Shown: one piece after another, positions 44,906-57,584 of the stretch
How the letters are laid out: the number at the start of each line of letters is the position of its first letter
Numbering within the stretch: position 1 is the stretch's first letter
Source: Dolomedes plantarius
Lineage: Eukaryota; Arthropoda; Arachnida; Araneae; Dolomedidae
Direction of reading: 5' to 3'
NCBI GenBank assembly: GCA_907164885.2
Contig: OU015496.1
Span: forward strand, 107,707,707-107,771,706
DNA: 64,000 bases
Program-made: the position numbers and the translations under genes
Notes under the pieces: model-generated
What the model was told of the DNA's origin: nothing
The model's input: the letters and a program-made list of their open reading frames with translations, nothing else
The model's database searches: none

Positions 44906-45618
44906 CAGAATTCTTAACCTTTTTAATAGTCAACAACCCCTTGAATCTGAAAATAAGCCCTCGCACCCCTTGAAAAATGTGTTTCTATTTTTTATTTAGG
45001 AAAAGGCATTTATTGTGAGATAATTTATTTTCTGCATAAAAAAATTAATACATTTACAATGCATACTATATTATTACATATGAAACAATATCTACATTTT
45101 TAATGGATACGTGATACGTTGTTGTAGTTTGTTCATAATTATCCATTTAAAACGAGGCTCTGTGTTTGAAAGGGCCACTCGTAAGTCATCAGATGCATTT
45201 AAGCGATTTCTGGCCTTGATGTACAAAAGTGGTGAAAAATTCATTTTATAAAGGTAAGTGGTGGCAAATGGTAAATAAGTCTCTAATGCTGCTTTTACCA
45301 ATTCTGGATAAAGTTTTAACTGCGTACACCAGAACTGTTCTAAGTTTAGTTTTTCAAATTCCCTTTCAATACGTGCATTAGATCGTATTGTGATAAGATC
45401 GTCTTTTAATAAAACATTGTCGTCCATTGAATTTAGGTCAAACAAAAATGGATTGAATATCTATCTATTAATTTTGTCTATATTTCCTGTAGAAAAGTAT
45501 CCATCAAATGATTCATTCAATTAGTGATTTTTATTAAAAATTTAGAACCTTCTCTCGCACCCCTAGAAATGCTCTCTCGCCCTCCAGGGGTGCTTGCAAC
45601 CCCGGTTAAGAACCCCTG
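44906..45618 (-). mobile_element. hAT element relic, 713 bp
   Basis: The ends CAGAATTCTTAACC and (reversed) CAGGGGTTCTTAACC, with an 8-bp duplication ATTTAAAA at 44898-44905 and 45619-45626. The empty site with one ATTTAAAA survives in the next tandem unit near 45890. It carries only the C-terminal transposase fragment. Confidence 0.88.
45092..45445 (-). pseudogene. C-terminal fragment of a hAT (ZBED/SCAND3-like) transposase
   Basis: It reads REFEKLNLEQFWCTQLKLYP, then YLPFATTYLYKMNFSPLLYI and KARNRLNASDDLRVALSNTE followed by PRFKWIIMNKLQQR. This is the hAT dimerisation region as found in ZBED5/SCAND3-like transposases (L-P-F-x-T-T-Y-L-C-E-x-x-F-S). All upstream parts (zinc finger, catalytic core) are missing. 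The Cys-Glu of the usual motif is replaced by Tyr-Lys. Confidence 0.8.
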
Positions 45619-46129
45619 ATTTAAAAGAACAGAATTGTAAGAATTTCTAAGTCACTCTATTTCGTTTACCCATTCCGAGATACGTACCAATTTGACGCCA
45701 CTTTTGGAAATATTTAGACGAAATCGATAGTCTTACAGCTGATTTGAATTTTACATGGAGCTTTAATTTGTGATCCACGGATGACAGCAAAATGAATAAT
45801 ACACCCCGGGTTTTCATAGTATTATTCACTTAGCTCCAACTAAATGCAATTTCGTTGTGATATTAAGCAATAGTGATTTGTCACAACCTTTATTTAAAAG
45901 AACGGCATTGTCAGAATTTCTAACTCACTATATTTCGTCTCCCCTTCCCGATACGTACCGATTTGACGCCACTTTTGAAAACATTTAGACGGAATCGAAC
46001 AGCGAAATTATGAAACTTTTGTTATGGCCAGCGGCAATGTCCTTCAATCTCACCTCGATCGATCCGCAGAAGACGTAGGTGCAGGGGGCGTTAATATACG
46101 ACAGACAGAAAAGCAATCCCCTAACTCAC

Positions 46130-46314
46130 CTAAGGGGTTCCCGGATGTCATACAACTCTGGCTGATCTAGAAGTTGGAACGCCGTTGGCGGGAGGGAAGT
46201 GCTGGAAACATATGGCACCAGTATTTCGTCGATGACGTAAAGTATCTGTTTCGAGTGGTCTTGTGACAATAACTCCTCTGAGCGAGTTATCTTCGCATTG
46301 TTCACGAAGTATTC
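46130..46314 (-). CDS. Fas1: Fasciclin-1-like gene, end of a FAS1 domain and start of the next
   Basis: This is a 185-base exon with acceptor ttttctttgcag and donor gtgagt. It encodes EYFVNNAKITRSEELLSQDH, then SKQILYVIDEILVPYVSSTS and LPPTAFQLLDQPELYDIREP followed by L plus two bases. ILYVIDEILVPY is the H2 end of a FAS1 domain, and PTAFQLLDQPELYDI the start of the following one. It starts on a codon boundary after GGRV of 60624-60730, and the AG it leaves is completed to Ser by the exon at 42996-43128. Confidence 0.93.
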
Positions 46315-46496
46315 CTGCAAAGAAAATAATTCTATCACTTTTAGTTTTTACGTTTGTCACAGACAGAGCTAAAATAGAAAACACTTGAAGAAATGTCATC
46401 TATGAGTCATTCGAATTTTATGAACAAAATAAATGACTTACGTATGTCAAAATTCTTATATTACCTTATACGCTGGAGGCTCAAATCTTGAAAAAT

Positions 46497-46650
46497 AACT
46501 ATATACACCATATAAAAATAATTATACATACTATATAAAAATAATTATACATACTATATAAAAATAACTATAGATACTATATAAAAATAACTATACATAC
46601 CATATAAAAATAACTATACATACCATATAAAAATAACTATATATACTTGA
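46497..46650. repeat. Minisatellite, about 23-bp unit, roughly seven copies
   Basis: The unit AACTATACATACCATATAAA plus AAT is repeated with few changes, about 180 bases 5' of the exon at 46130-46314. Confidence 0.9.
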
Positions 46651-46922
46651 GAAATAACTATAGCTATAGCATATTTTAAAAGAAGCAATTTAAAATTTTA
46701 CAAACAAGAGAAACAAACTATACTTTAAATACTATAGTTTTGAATTTTACAACAGGGTACTCTGATCAAATTCCCTCCTAGAGCAAAAACTAAATTTGCG
46801 CTGAAACATTCATACTAAAGAACGATTAAACTTGCAAATAAGACACCAAGAAAGAAGAAATAAGGTTATTTCAAGGTATTTTTCTGAAAGCCCGAAATTA
46901 AGAAGCTATTGTTTCTGAACAT

Positions 46923-48021
46923 TAGGGGTACGTAAATTTCGCATAAAAAATATCGAGATTTCATGAAAAAATGCATACAGTATATAAAATTTCGTATTTA
47001 TTTGCAAAAAAATATATAAAAATTCAAAAATTACGCATTTATTCGTAAAAAATTATATAATTTCAAAAATTTCGCATTTATTTAAAAAAATTACAATTTT
47101 ACTTATTTGGATAGGTAAGTATCAAAATTCTTCGTTAAAAGCTAACATTGCAATAGTCTCCGCATTCTTTCCTTAAGTCTTTGCCTTCTGTCATTAATTT
47201 CTATGTTATACATACTAAAACATCTCTCAGCATCTACGCTGTTAACGGGACTATAGATGCTTTGTATAGCTGCCTTTGCAAAATTAAGATGAAGCATTTC
47301 TTCGCAATTAAAATCTGTGTAACATCAACAGGAGTCTGTTGGTTGACTATGTAAGTAGTTGTCTGTGAAAATGGTTGTATTCGTAGATGAGCTCATCCCG
47401 TGGTATTTATTTAAAAAATGGTAGTTTAGAGACGCTTCCCAATAACAAATTTGTGTTCAAAGATGATGTGGCTGTGATCGCAGCTGCAAATGGACAAAAC
47501 AATCTGCCAATGTGCTGGTAGACTTCGTTTGTTGCTTTGGATGTCGTCATGTGTAGACCATTTGCTTTAAACTGTACTCTGCTGCTCTCTTCAGCATAAT
47601 ATTGATCTCCTGCTCGCTTTCACCATTCTGATTAGTCAAAATGCTTTTTTTTAAATTAAAAAAATTTTTTTTGTAACCAAATACCCCTGACTTTCGCACT
47701 CGAGACGTTCTTAAATCTACTAAATTATGCCACAAAACTTGATGGTAGATTTTTACAGTTAGATTTTTAGGTTCGACTCCGGTCCGGGTGAAATTCGGAT
47801 CAAATCCGAAGGAGAGTGAAATTTCTCGATTAAAGACAGTGGATGGTCTTAGTTAAGCAATTATGCTAATAAATTATTACTAATATTACCTAATTTCGAT
47901 TAAAAAGCCGTTTATCACCGAGTTTTTGCCGAAAAGAAGTAAAGAAAGAATTTTCGCATATATTCGCTCGTATCGGCAAATTTCGCATATATTTCGTAAA
48001 TACGAAAATTACGTATCCCTA
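46923..48021 (-). mobile_element. hAT element relic, 1.1 kb
   Basis: The ends TAGGGGTACGTAAATTTCG and (reversed) TAGGGATACGTAATTTTCG, with an exact 8-bp duplication CTGAACAT at 46915-46922 and 48022-48029. Inside, at about 47155-47265 minus, SIYSPVNSVDAERCFSMYNI then EINDRRQRLKERM is the hAT C-terminal dimerisation signature. The rest of the transposase is degraded or deleted. Confidence 0.87.
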
Positions 48022-50448
48022 CTGAACATGCAAGTAGGGTATAAGAATTACAGGCATATGTCACATGAAGATACTGAAAACTCGATTTTAAAGATGGGTA
48101 CAGAGCAAAAGGAAAATAGTATTATTTTTTTTTCCAGGCAAGGCATGATTTTTGTCTTGTGGAAATTGGCCTTTCATACCGTGAATTCATCGACTAGTTT
48201 ATTTTGGGAGCATTATATAACCGATTATTCTTATGAGAATCAGTACTCCTTATAAGGAAAGTCAATGCGACGGCATAAAACTAGAGGGGAGTGCAAGCCC
48301 AGCATAGGGTTCACCCTCTATATTTTAAAATATGTCTGGACCACCCTCACAGTAAGATTCAGAAAATCGAATCGATTTTACAGTTCGAAATGTATTCATA
48401 AATGTTGCTTATTGAAATGACAAGATCAGAATTTTTAAGACTTGATTTAAAATTGACCTGAAAATACCTCTTTATTTTTTTTATAATGATTTGCAAACGT
48501 AATGCTTTACTCAATTTTTAATCAAATTTCAAGACAATAAGCTTCGGATAATGTGTTGATAGAGCTCACTGAGATTTATAAAAGTTTTTTTACCTTAAAA
48601 ACCGAGTCCTAATCCATCGTTTATATGTATATCGTCGCATCGACTCTTCCGAAATCTCTGGAGACGAAATGCGCATAATCTGAACTTCACTTTGAAGTTG
48701 CGATATCGCTCGAAACATTAACAAACATTTGCGAGGCATTAACATTGTTTATCGAGGCATGCGATCTCGTCTTAAATGAATGCTCATCCATGGTTTTCAA
48801 ACAGCTTTCCTCTTGCATTTGTTGTTGAGCACGTTAAAACGAACATTGATGTATCGAGGAATAAAAAATACTATGGTTTATATAACATTAAACGAACGAA
48901 ACTGTACTTAAGTAAAGCAATATTTCTCATTTTTTTACATGCGACTGACAACTGATCATTTTTCTTAAATACACAAATCTGATCCTTAAAAAAACCGCAC
49001 GTCCTGCCATTATATCTCAATACTCTTAAATCATATAATCAGGTATTGACAATTCCTTGTGTAATGCCAATACAACCATCAAAAATCTCGAATTTTGAAT
49101 CATTTTGCAATTCCTAACAATATTCAGTCGGTGTACTTGTCTTTAAACTGGCTTTAAGAGTGTTTAAAAATACATTATAAAGTACATTATTATGAACTAC
49201 AGTATTATGAAGTACAGTAAAGTGCAGATTTGTTATCTTCTCGGAACAACACTTAGACCGCGGTTCTCCATAAAGCAATTTTTTTTCCGAAAATGAGATT
49301 GTATTGTTACTGTGATATAAAACATTGCGTTCGTTCACGAGCGGCACATTCATCTCTACGGCATTAATTTATGACGCACATTTACTCGAAAATAATTTTC
49401 AAGTCTTGTAAATTCGGGCTTAGTCATGACTTTGTGTAAGTACTTTTGACACACTTTTGGCACAAAGAAAGGTCTTAGACAGAAAATCTTCTGCGAAACA
49501 CGTGTTTTGTAATACTTATGCTACACCATTCTCTTTCCCCGTAAATGATGTTAATCCCTAGTTTATTACAACCATGCAGAATTTATGCAAATACTTATAA
49601 CGCATCTGTAAGCATCTAGAAAATTTTTCCATAAGAATATCTCATTGTTCGGTACTGAATAATGAAAACATTGAACAGGATTTACTCAATGAAACTGAAA
49701 GGAGTCTTTTAACCTCCATATTCTAGGAATTTTGCATCGTGTGTTATTAGAGTGGGGAAAATTAATAGGAAAAAATCTTGTTAAAAAGAAAACAGGGAGA
49801 CACGGATGAAGTGTAAAATAAAAACCAAGATGTTTTCCAAATTATGCTTTGAATTAGATGACGGGGAATGAACACTAGAGTAATTAGCTAAAATCAATTG
49901 CAAAGTATATTACGGGAAATTAGAAAGTTATTTCGAATGCTGGTAATCCAAAGCATATGAACAATGTTTTCAAAATTGACCGATTTACACCTGTAATATT
50001 TTGTGCATTTTTTAATTATCGATTTCCCATGAAATCTATCCTTCATTACATGTTGTTTATTGACCGGATTCACTCCAGATTCAAGTGTTAAAACTACCCT
50101 CAAGATCAAACTAAACAAGCAAAGTTTTAAAATAAACATTAATCTAAACAAGACACAAAAAAGTTAAACCAAACAAACTTTATTAAATGAATTGAGAAAA
50201 CAGTTTTCATTCAAAACAGAAAAAGGGTAATTCAATGTCGTTAATATAAGATTAAGGATAGAACTAAAGTTTTTTTCAAAGAAATATGCATTTTTCGTTA
50301 AAGCATATTCAACTTTGGTATTTAAGATGTTCTTTTCTACTATATGAAAATAAATTAAAACACGCGAAGTTCAAGATTTTATTTTCCCTAGTTTTAAAAA
50401 ACGATTTCTTTAATTAAGAAGCGTCGCGTTAAATTAGTAAAAAAAAAG

Positions 50449-50451
<3 letters not shown>

Positions 50452-50530
<79 letters not shown>
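50452..50530. repeat. (TA)n microsatellite
   Basis: About 79 bases of alternating TA. Confidence 0.95.
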
Positions 50531-50534
<4 letters not shown>

Positions 50535-52355
50535 CGACAAATCTGTTATTCTTAAGAGACCCGATTTCTATTTTGCCTTCCAGTAAACCAGACTTTGCAA
50601 AAAAAAAAAAGAAGTTTACACCACCAAATTTACTTATCAATCTCTGACACACATTTACACAGACACATAATGTATGCACGAAAGCAACGGTTTGGACTGC
50701 AGATGCATTATATGCCTCATTTCCTCTAAAGATCTTGGTTTCTGAAATCCTTTAAAATAACAAAATTATGGACCACAGATTTTCAAAGTAAACAAACACT
50801 ACTGGAAATAAACATTTGTGATAGTTCATTTCGATACATACCAGAGCCTAGGATTGCAGTTGTTGTTAATCAGGTACGCACGCTGTCAAAATAATTGTAG
50901 GGAGCTTTATTAATCCAACAGCAGGAGGTATTCCGTGTTCAAACGAATAAACACACTTCATTTCGAAATTAACAAAACAAGACATATTATTAGGCAAAGA
51001 TCGTAAATATTCATTCGCATGTAGCTTCTGCTTGTATCGTCTGTTAAATGTTAATTAACAGAATTCTGTGCGATTAACATGTTCTGGGCGAGATGTGTTT
51101 TGCGATTTCAATTTGCAATAAATGATTAGTTAATTGGGGTTCTGTTATAAATATATTTATTGCTATCTAATACGTTCAGAAGAGCGAAAAAACCTCTTAA
51201 ACATCGGGTAAACAGTTGTGTTTGGTTTACGTTTTCAGTACGCCATCTCCTAAGTATGGTCGAAACGACACGAAATAATGAATGTTTCATATATCGTTAA
51301 GTGTGTTGTCGTTATGATATTGTCATTGAATTAAATTAAATCATATCACCTGGATCTGAGAATGATGAGATTAATATCTTGGAGTTTCAAATTTCATTCA
51401 AACGCCCGTTTACACCTGTTTACATGGCTCGAATTTAGTAAAATGTCCTGATCGTAATCGAATCAAGAACATTTTTAATTTGTATAGGACGCTCCAGTTA
51501 AGTAGACAGTTGCAAACAGCACAAACATACAAATATGTTTGTCAATGAAACATGTAAACTTGAAAATAAATAAGCTATTAATGAATAAAACTGTTCAGAT
51601 ATAACTCTTATGCCAGCATATTATTTGATGGATTTGTGTGGATATGTTTACCTTGCTTTATGTGATCTGTTTGGCCACTTTATTGAAAAGATGACCGTAA
51701 CATTTCAAAAACCTGCTAATTAAAGTAGTAATGAGATTCTGTCTGGTCGGATCATTTTGATAGTTTGGTTAGTTGATTGTTATTAATGGTTAGAAGAGTC
51801 TATTATTGGAGATAATTAATTTGGATATTACGTTTTAAATTATGTTTATTTAGTATGGACAAATTAATGAGCTAATTTTCGATAAACTCATATAGATTCT
51901 ATGTATAAACTGATTTCAACCTCCAATGTCTACCCGTTTCATTGTTCAGATCGGTTTCAGGTGTTATGCTGTACAGAAGAAGTTTTCTAAAGACGCTGAG
52001 AGGTGTTTTGTGTTATATTTATTATTTTATAACGAGGTGTTAAATTATTCTTGTTTATGTTTTGTTATGATGTTGTTTGGATGATAACTCCTTTATGTGG
52101 TTTCCTTTTTGCATGGTTGTGCTGGCCAGATCCTTACTATTGTTCAACTAGGAAGTCCAAACGACCCTGTTGCTTCAGAAGAAGAAAACCTGCCTCTTAC
52201 TGACCTAATACATTCTTTATCCAAGTTGTATCAAGGCAGTCTAGTGTATCAGAAGATGAGTAACAGAAGCAAAAGCAAACTCTTTAATTGGCTTCAGATT
52301 TCATAATTCATATAGTCCCAATCCAAAACGTCGCCAAAGCGGCGTGTAAGCCTTA

Positions 52356-52509
52356 GGCTGCTATGTACTAAATCCATTGGATTCCCTCACCTCAAAGTTA
52401 AACTATGGAGAAAATCTGTCCACGGATTGCCGATTTGGATTCAAAGATTTTTTTTTTAATTGTACTCCGTAAAAGGAGATACTATTTTTTTTCTTAGTTC
52501 ATAGCAGCC
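52356..52509. mobile_element. PIF/Harbinger-like MITE, 154 bp
   Basis: GGCTGCTATGTACTAA at the left and GGCTGCTATGAACTAA (reversed) at the right match at 15 of 16 bases. TTA flanks both (52353-52355 and 52510-52512). A related TTAAGGCTGCTC occurs alone near 2587. Confidence 0.7.
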
Positions 52510-53124
52510 TTAAACAGGAATGTCACACCAGAACATTTAGCTTGATGCCAGTGATAAATGAACAGGGGAAGTTGGCAATTTTTGATTTATACATGGTTTA
52601 AATATCGGGAATATTTTCCTTAATAACTGCAGAAGTATTCCTCATACACCGGTAACAAACTCAGATCTTATTTTTCACCCATGTCAACGTGTGAAGATAT
52701 CAATGAAAAATTTACTGAATAAGATGTCACCATTAGGGATAGACATATGGTGATATATCGGTTAGTTTTATCTTCAGAATGTGGCCATCAATTTTGATCT
52801 TTTTCTGTTTGTCAAAACACAAAAAAAAATCATTAATTGGGAAATCGGAATATTTCAGTGCTTCTGTAATAGCCTGCAGTTAGGTACAAAATACTGTACG
52901 GTGAACTGGGTTTCTAATTTTAAATTTGGTGCAGTCATAGTGCATGCCGATTGAAAAAGAGTTGAAGCTCCAATTGAGTTAAACACACAAAAAAGACTGA
53001 ATTCTCGCTTATCTCTTAGAGATGCCTGTTGGTATTTTGATAGGAGAAAAGTTCAAGGACCTTCATGCTTTGGATGACTTGTCAAGAAAAAAAAAATTCA
53101 ATATTGTATTTACTCTCAGAGGTA

Positions 53125-53290
53125 CGGCTGGCATTCGTTCCAGAACCTGTGGGTTTGAGTCCCACTTTTGGCATGGATATTTGTACCCGCTCAGACTCGG
53201 CTTAAAACTGCAGGTTCAGGAGCCTATGTATAATAAAAGTCCACCGACAAAAATCCAACTAACAACCATTACCAGAGGCACACAACGTTA
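53125..53290 (+). repeat. tRNA-SINE-like fragment
   Basis: GTACGGCTGGCATTCGTTCC followed by GGGTTTGAGTCCCAC gives A-box- and B-box-like motifs with about the right spacing. No duplication or relative was found in the window. Confidence 0.4.
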
Positions 53291-54403
53291 AAACTGTTGT
53301 AATATGAAAATAAATCTATGCCATCAGTGTCTAAACTTATCTGGCATGGATTTCGGGTTAACCCAGAAAATGTTTGCACCCTTTTTTGAGCTTATTATTT
53401 TGTTACAAAATGTGTTGTTTGATTTTTGGATGTTTTAATATTATAAGTACTTGTGATGTATGAAATAAAATTTCATAATAGAAAAACATTATTTGAAACG
53501 CTTACAGGGACGGTGTAGGTATTATGTTAATAAGGCTGAACTTTATATAAAACAAATATGAGATTCAAAACGTCTGGAATCATTAATATGATTTTTAAAT
53601 AAAATTAGAGGCTTGTCTTTCGGATAGACTCCATAGCTAGGTACAATGCTTTTGGTCATGGATGTCAACACATACTGTAACTATATCCCTTGTAAGACTA
53701 TGGCACTCAATACTTTTTTAAAGGCACTGTGATGGTGTTACTCTATCGATTTGATTCTTTGATCCCTATGCCTTATAAAGCAGCGGGGAATTTGATGTCA
53801 TATAAAAGACTACAGTACTCGTCCACACAAAACGGCTGTTATACCAGTTTTCACGTTGTAGTACACTAAAAGGCTAGAGTGTAACATCTTTCCAACGAGT
53901 AGCGTGGGAGTGTCTCTTGCATTCACAGCATGTAAAGTTATTGGAACATAAAAAGTTTACATATATAAAATCTTCAGATTTACAAATTTAGAAATAATCC
54001 GAACGTGATTTTTACATTTTTTACTTTCACTGTGGAATCATCAAATGCATATAAATTCTAAATATGGGTAATATTTTTAAAAAAGAAAAATGAATTTTTT
54101 TCTTGATTTAACGAACACTTCGTATAAAAAATGCAAGCTTTAGGAATTATATGCTGTTTAACACAACAAAGCATTATTTCTCGTAGAAAATATTGTAGCA
54201 ATGAAATTATCTTATACATATTCTGAAATAACTTCTAAAAAATCATTAAGATTGGGATATTTCTGACAATATCCATACCTGACATAAAACATATCTTCAA
54301 GAATAAGTCTCCAGCCAATGGCAGAAAAACACAGGCGCAAAAAGCACGTGATTGGGACCACCAATTGTCAGAGGGTTCCGAAAGTTAGCAGCTTCGAAAA
54401 TAA

Positions 54404-54828
54404 TAATTACAAGATAAAAAGAACTTTTTATATACCATGTTTTTAAATTTTCTGTTGAATCATATAAACTTGACAATTCTATGTATTAATAAATACTTTT
54501 TAAAAATTTTTTTTGATGAATTATCCCATCAACTTGAAAGAAAATGAAGTTAATTGGAAGTTAACTTGCATTTAACTTTTCGTTTCCGTCCCGGCCGACA
54601 GATGGCTGCACCTGTCTACAAAACAAAATTAACTGAAAATAACAAAAACATGGTAAACATCTGCTTAAAGATGGCTAAAAGTATCAAAAGAATGCATTGT
54701 CGTCGTGTTCTGAGCTATTCTAAAAGTTTCAAATGTCTAGCTAGTGGGGAAATTAGTTAAAAACTGAATGCCAGATTTGTACTGGACAAACACACAAACA
54801 AGAAAGCAAGTTAATAAAAACATGGTAA
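54404..54828. repeat. Unclassified 430-bp interspersed repeat, copy 3
   Basis: Same family and orientation as 11617-12055 and 31932-32353. This copy carries a short rearrangement around AACAAAAACATGGTAAACAT near 54640. Confidence 0.8.
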
Positions 54829-55000
54829 AAATAAAAAGCATTATTGGGGGCCTCAATACTGCGTTGCACTTGGGCCCCGCCAAGATCTTGATACGCTGCT
54901 GTTTCCAGCGTAATATGAGCTAAAGGTTTGACTGTCCTTTCGCATGATACCGCAATAGTCAATGGTATGGCTCATTCAATGTACGAATCCTAAGATTTAG

Positions 55001-55001
<1 letters not shown>

Positions 55002-55058
<57 letters not shown>
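55002..55058. repeat. (TA)n microsatellite
   Basis: About 57 bases of alternating TA. Confidence 0.95.
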
Positions 55059-55059
<1 letters not shown>

Positions 55060-55237
55060 GGTATTGGTGTTTTAGGTGTTTCGAAGTTGCTCTTCATTTT
55101 CTACCTTAACATTAGGTAAGAATGACTAGCTACATGCTCTTATAAGATTCATCATCTCCCGACGTACTAACGTGGGCTTTTCGTCTTGTAAACTTCGGGC
55201 TTCGGTACCAATAACTTCTTACACACTCAAAATAGAC

Positions 55238-55276
<39 letters not shown>
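55238..55276. repeat. (TTG)n microsatellite
   Basis: About 13 TTG units, possibly the tail of a retroelement read on the minus strand (GATCAGGAGGGATTAGTAAC precedes the AAC run). Confidence 0.9.
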
Positions 55277-55277
<1 letters not shown>

Positions 55278-57584
55278 ACTAATCCCTCCTGATCTAGCGG
55301 CGCTAGACCAGGTCCATGAGTCCATATATATTCAGTAGGTCCATCAAATGGCGAGGATCGGTAATAAAAAGTCCGTCTTAGATCAATTTCTGTAAGTTTG
55401 TATGTGACCAGGAGAGGCCTGATCATTATTACACTTTTTTACAAGTGGGAAAGTTTTTTTGTTTTGGTGATCAAAATTTAGGCACCCCAAGTGGCCACTT
55501 GCAAACCTGGAGACAATAAACAACACTCAAACTAGACTGATTAAAACTCATCATCATTCAACATTATAAAGTGGACAGCTCATTAATGTAAAGTTTGCCA
55601 TTAGATAATAATAACTAACTAGTCATCATTCGACCCTCCAACTTCCTAAAAAAATAAAAACTACTTGCGTGTAGTGAATTAACGAGTTATGAAAAATATA
55701 TATTGCAGAATAATTAAACGTTTGTAGTGATACCGTAACATCTGCGGCATGTAAGTTTCTTTTTTGTTTTTGTTCTGTATCTAATAATTAGTTTGTATGC
55801 ATTAATAATAGTTAGGTAATAGGAAAAAAAGCTCGAAATAAAGGGGAATAAACATAAAATATGATGCTTTGTTTTATCCAAAGTTTTCATCATCAATATG
55901 TGGTATGAGATTAAATATGAGTAAATTCTCTGATAGTTCTTCCTTATAAATATTTATTAAAACAATACTAAATTATTTATAATAAATGTAAAAGAGTTCA
56001 GGGGATGTTTTAGCTCAAACCTACAGATTAATGAGAATTTAAAAAAAAGTAAAATTAACATATAAGGGAAAAATCATGTTGAAATGGGAACTTTGAAGAG
56101 AAATGATCAAATCTTAGAATACTGCGGTCGGGCGAATTTCAAAGGCAAGTGCGGTGCGTGAAATGCAGCGACACTTACACTTTTGCATTCGGGTATTACA
56201 GCACTCTCAGTCCACGTTACATGCAGCATTAATTATACATATGCGATAAGAGTAAAATATGTTTCTCTGTCGAAAACCCATCTCTTCCCCAGAAGTGCGA
56301 AAACAAGAGAGGCATCTATCTCTTATGAGAGAGATTTGAAATGCATAAGGGGACTTGAGGAACACAGAGCCAGTAATGGACCTGAAAATGGGTTTCCTCG
56401 GAAGATGGAAACCTGAGAGTGAGTTCTGATTTCGTTCTCAGTGAGTGAAAATGTACCTCTTTACAATTCAGTACCAGTATCTTCTAAAGTAAGATATTTA
56501 TCAATTTAAGGTTATACGGAACACAAAATACTGAAATAAAAGCACATTTTAATTTCCCTGGCTTCAAACAATTAACCAAGCTGTTAGAATTAAAAAAACC
56601 GCCTGATTCCACGCAGATTACATTTCCATAAAACAGCTTTATTTTGCTGTACTTTTTTTTATATATGTGTTCCGCTGTACATCTGCGCTTTAAGCCTACT
56701 ATTGCTTCTAGAATGAAATTCTTTACGACAGGCTATCTTTAAAAGGATATGCATAAAATTCCCTGTGAGATATCTTGATAAGGTTTCGTACAGCTTTCCT
56801 TTGTTCTATATGTGCTAAAATAACATAAGGATATCTGACTCAGAGTAAAAATTCTGAAAGCATATTCCCTAAAGCAGAAATTGCAAAAAAAGTTATACTT
56901 TGCTCTTCAAAGAGATAAGACTTTTAAATAAACTTTTTTTTATATAAATAGTGAATATAAATTATTTTGTTAGTAGGCATAAATAAGAAAACAATATACT
57001 TATAAATTGTAATAAGATCATTTGGTTCAAGAAATATATTAAATCCTGTATTAAAAAAAGTATAAAAATTATAAAGTAAAAGTAAATAAAATTAAACCTT
57101 AGCAAAAGTAAAAAAAATGTAATAAGATCATTTGGTTCCACAGAGGTATTAAGAATTAAAGATACTGTAAATTTATAATACTAATTTTTTTTTATTTATG
57201 CGTAGAAGACGAAATATTCCATATTTACTTCTAAAGTGCTTATATACAGGTAACAAAATTTTTCGCTTTTAATTTTGTATGTGTGTTTACTTAGGACAAT
57301 TTTATGTGCTTAAAACTTGCTAATAAAAAATTATTAATATTAATTATTTATTTTTTTATGTTGAAGTAAATCTATATTTTATGTGATGATGCTGTGAAAT
57401 AGAAAATGCCGATGATGGTGAGTATTGATAAAAATACACTATTAAATTACGAAAACTTCAACTATTAAGTGACTTTTAGTGACATGTAAGTGTACTTCAC
57501 GAAATCGCTCCATAGTAAACGACAGTAAAGTCACGAAATCGAAAAATCGGCACGTATGTTAATATGTGTAAAATATACACCGTT

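Larger units (their letters stand above)
44690..46016. repeat. Tandem repeat, unit about 270-290 bp, interrupted by a hAT relic
   Basis: CAGAGCTTTTGTCATCTACG, ATTATTCACTTAGCTCCAAC and TAAATGCAA in unit 1 recur in unit 2. TTTGACGCCACTTTTG at 45691 and 45962 marks a partial third unit. Without the 713-bp hAT and one target copy the spacing is about 289. Confidence 0.85.
43129..46129 (-). other. Fas1: Intron between FAS1 exons 46130-46314 and 42996-43128
   Basis: This 3.0-kb intron is almost entirely tandem repeats: the exon-start array to about 44390 and a 289-bp-unit array from about 44690 to 46016, with two MITEs and a hAT relic inside. I see nothing recognisable in 44391-44689. 46017-46129 has a short exon-like stretch that was rejected. 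Confidence 0.85.

Noticed and set aside
46055..46110. Minus-strand exon-like stretch reading YINAPCTYVFCGSIE followed by GTGAG
   Set aside because: No acceptor AG lies between it and the end of the exon at 46130, and it would break the phase-perfect join of 46130-46314 to 42996-43128.
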